DNA from: GCA-2718815 sp963578105
GTDB taxonomy: Bacteria > Planctomycetota > Planctomycetia > Pirellulales > Pirellulaceae
Assembly: GCA_963578105.1 (NCBI GenBank)
Contig: CAUZBP010000018.1
Location: 4,044 to 68,043 of the forward strand
Direction of reading: 5' to 3'
Length of the DNA stretch: 64,000 bases
The position numbers were made by a program, and so were the translations under genes. Numbering within the stretch: the first letter of the stretch is position 1; the number at the start of each line of letters is the position of its first letter. The notes below the pieces were generated by a model. It ran no database searches. It saw nothing but the letters and a program-made list of their open reading frames with translations, and was not told where the DNA came from. This document shows positions 63,397 through 64,000 of this stretch, one piece after another.

Positions 63397-64000
63397 ATGA
63401 CCAATCAGCGAAGACTAACTGACGAAGAACGTGCGATTTGGGAATGGCAGATGTGGGTGCCAGATTTCGGGGAGGCCGGACAGGAGAAATTGAAGAATGG
63501 CACAGTGTTAATTTCACGTTGCGGTGGAGTGGGAAGTGCCGTGGCGTACCAGTTGGCGGCGGCAGGCATTGGTCGACTGGTGATTGCGCACCGCGGAAAT
63601 ATAAAGCCCAGCGATCTGAACCGTCAACTGCTCATGACCCATGACGCGATTGGTACACCACGGATAGACTCGATTGCCTGTCGTTTGAAGCAACTCAATC
63701 CACGAATGGATGTTGTGGTTGTGAATCAGAATGTGGGGGAAAACAACGTGGCGGACTTGGTGGAACAGGCCGATGTCGTGGTGGATTGTGCTCCACTGTT
63801 CCAGGAACGTTTTTTGTTGAATGACCAGGCAGTTCGCCTTGGCCGGCCCATGGTCGAATGTGCGATGTACGACCTGGAGGCGCGCATCACGACGATTTTG
63901 CCCGGCCAGACGGCTTGCTTGCGGTGCCTCTATCCGCGTTTTCCCAGTGAATGGAAACGCGAATTTCCGGTGTTTGGAGCTGTAGCGGGGACGGTTGGAA
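63397..64000 (+). CDS. Divergent E1-like (ThiF/MoeB/HesA family) protein, 3' end missing
   Basis: The frame starts at the ATG 63397 and is still open at the window edge (201 codons). After about 35 residues a Rossmann fold begins: VLISRCGGVGSAVAYQLAAA, IKPSDLNRQLLM, LKQLNPRMDVVVVN and VVVDCAPLFQERFLLNDQAV, then the CxxC pair CLRCLYP. This is the ThiF/MoeB/HesA fold that adenylates sulfur-carrier proteins such as MoaD. It departs from the standard: the ribose-binding Asp-x-Asp before the NRQ motif reads His-Arg-Gly, and a usual Lys is Arg (GTPRIDS). It is 154 bases behind the ModC-like gene, suggesting a link to molybdenum or tungsten cofactor chemistry. Confidence 0.82.
   Translation, partial: MTNQRRLTDEERAIWEWQMWVPDFGEAGQEKLKNGTVLISRCGGVGSAVAYQLAAAGIGRLVIAHRGNIKPSDLNRQLLMTHDAIGTPRIDSIACRLKQLNPRMDVVVVNQNVGENNVADLVEQADVVVDCAPLFQERFLLNDQAVRLGRPMVECAMYDLEARITTILPGQTACLRCLYPRFPSEWKREFPVFGAVAGTVG

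Overview
The window reads as a chromosomal segment of a planctomycete (Planctomycetota, probably Pirellulales/Planctomycetales-like). The evidence is the family mix: a DUF1549/DUF1553 protein paired with a DUF1501 protein, an exported Cys-type sulfatase beside an FGE-like protein, DUF1080, a protein rich in YTV-type repeats, DUF4159, many Tat-type (RRxFL) leaders, and loosely packed genes of moderate GC on both strands. An LptD-like protein points to an outer membrane with LPS-type export. There is no rRNA, phage, IS element or CRISPR array; one tRNA-Arg(CCG) is present.

Layout. 1-7 kb: end of a GT-C membrane glycosyltransferase, an SGNH hydrolase, a TPR protein fused to a thioredoxin-like domain, a DUF1080 protein and a PhyH-type dioxygenase. 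7-12 kb (minus): DgkA-type kinase, LptD-like protein and a GT39-type transferase, i.e. envelope functions. 12-21.6 kb: a MoxR/VWA block, with an exported toroid plus double DUF4159 protein divergent from MoxR ATPase, DUF58, BatA-like and VWA/GATase-like membrane proteins. 21.8-28.7 kb: lipoate ligase-like protein, HEAT protein, ferritin-like protein, YTV protein, a BRCT-MerR-TPR fusion and a TIM-barrel isomerase. 28.7-36 kb: housekeeping genes (UvrA, dGTPase, PIN-TRAM protein, CPXCG protein, F420/NADP reductase-like protein, tRNA-Arg, a small membrane protein with a clear terminator).

36-54 kb is a catabolic, secreted-enzyme region: FGE-like protein, a sialidase-like gene broken by one in-frame amber codon, a sulfatase, the DUF1501 and DUF1549/1553 pair, a small holin-like membrane protein, an exported N,N-dimethylformamidase large-subunit-like protein behind a 24-bp triple repeat, a PQQ-type propeller protein, an exported protein of unknown family, a five-bladed-propeller protein and a sialidase-like lipoprotein. 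These probably act on sulfated or substituted polysaccharides and small amides outside the cytoplasm. A PLP decarboxylase follows.

56.7-64 kb is a tight plus-strand cluster that I find the most interesting: an unknown membrane-anchored protein, an FtsX/MacB-type permease with its ATPase, a membrane-tethered protein with two molybdate/tungstate-type binding domains in tandem, a ModB-like permease, a ModC-like ATPase and a divergent E1-like (ThiF/MoeB/HesA) protein running off the window. Several of these genes overlap by 4 bases. Oxyanion (molybdate or tungstate) uptake coupled to cofactor handling is the natural inference, but the FtsX-type transporter and the altered E1-like protein do not fit the standard mod operon.
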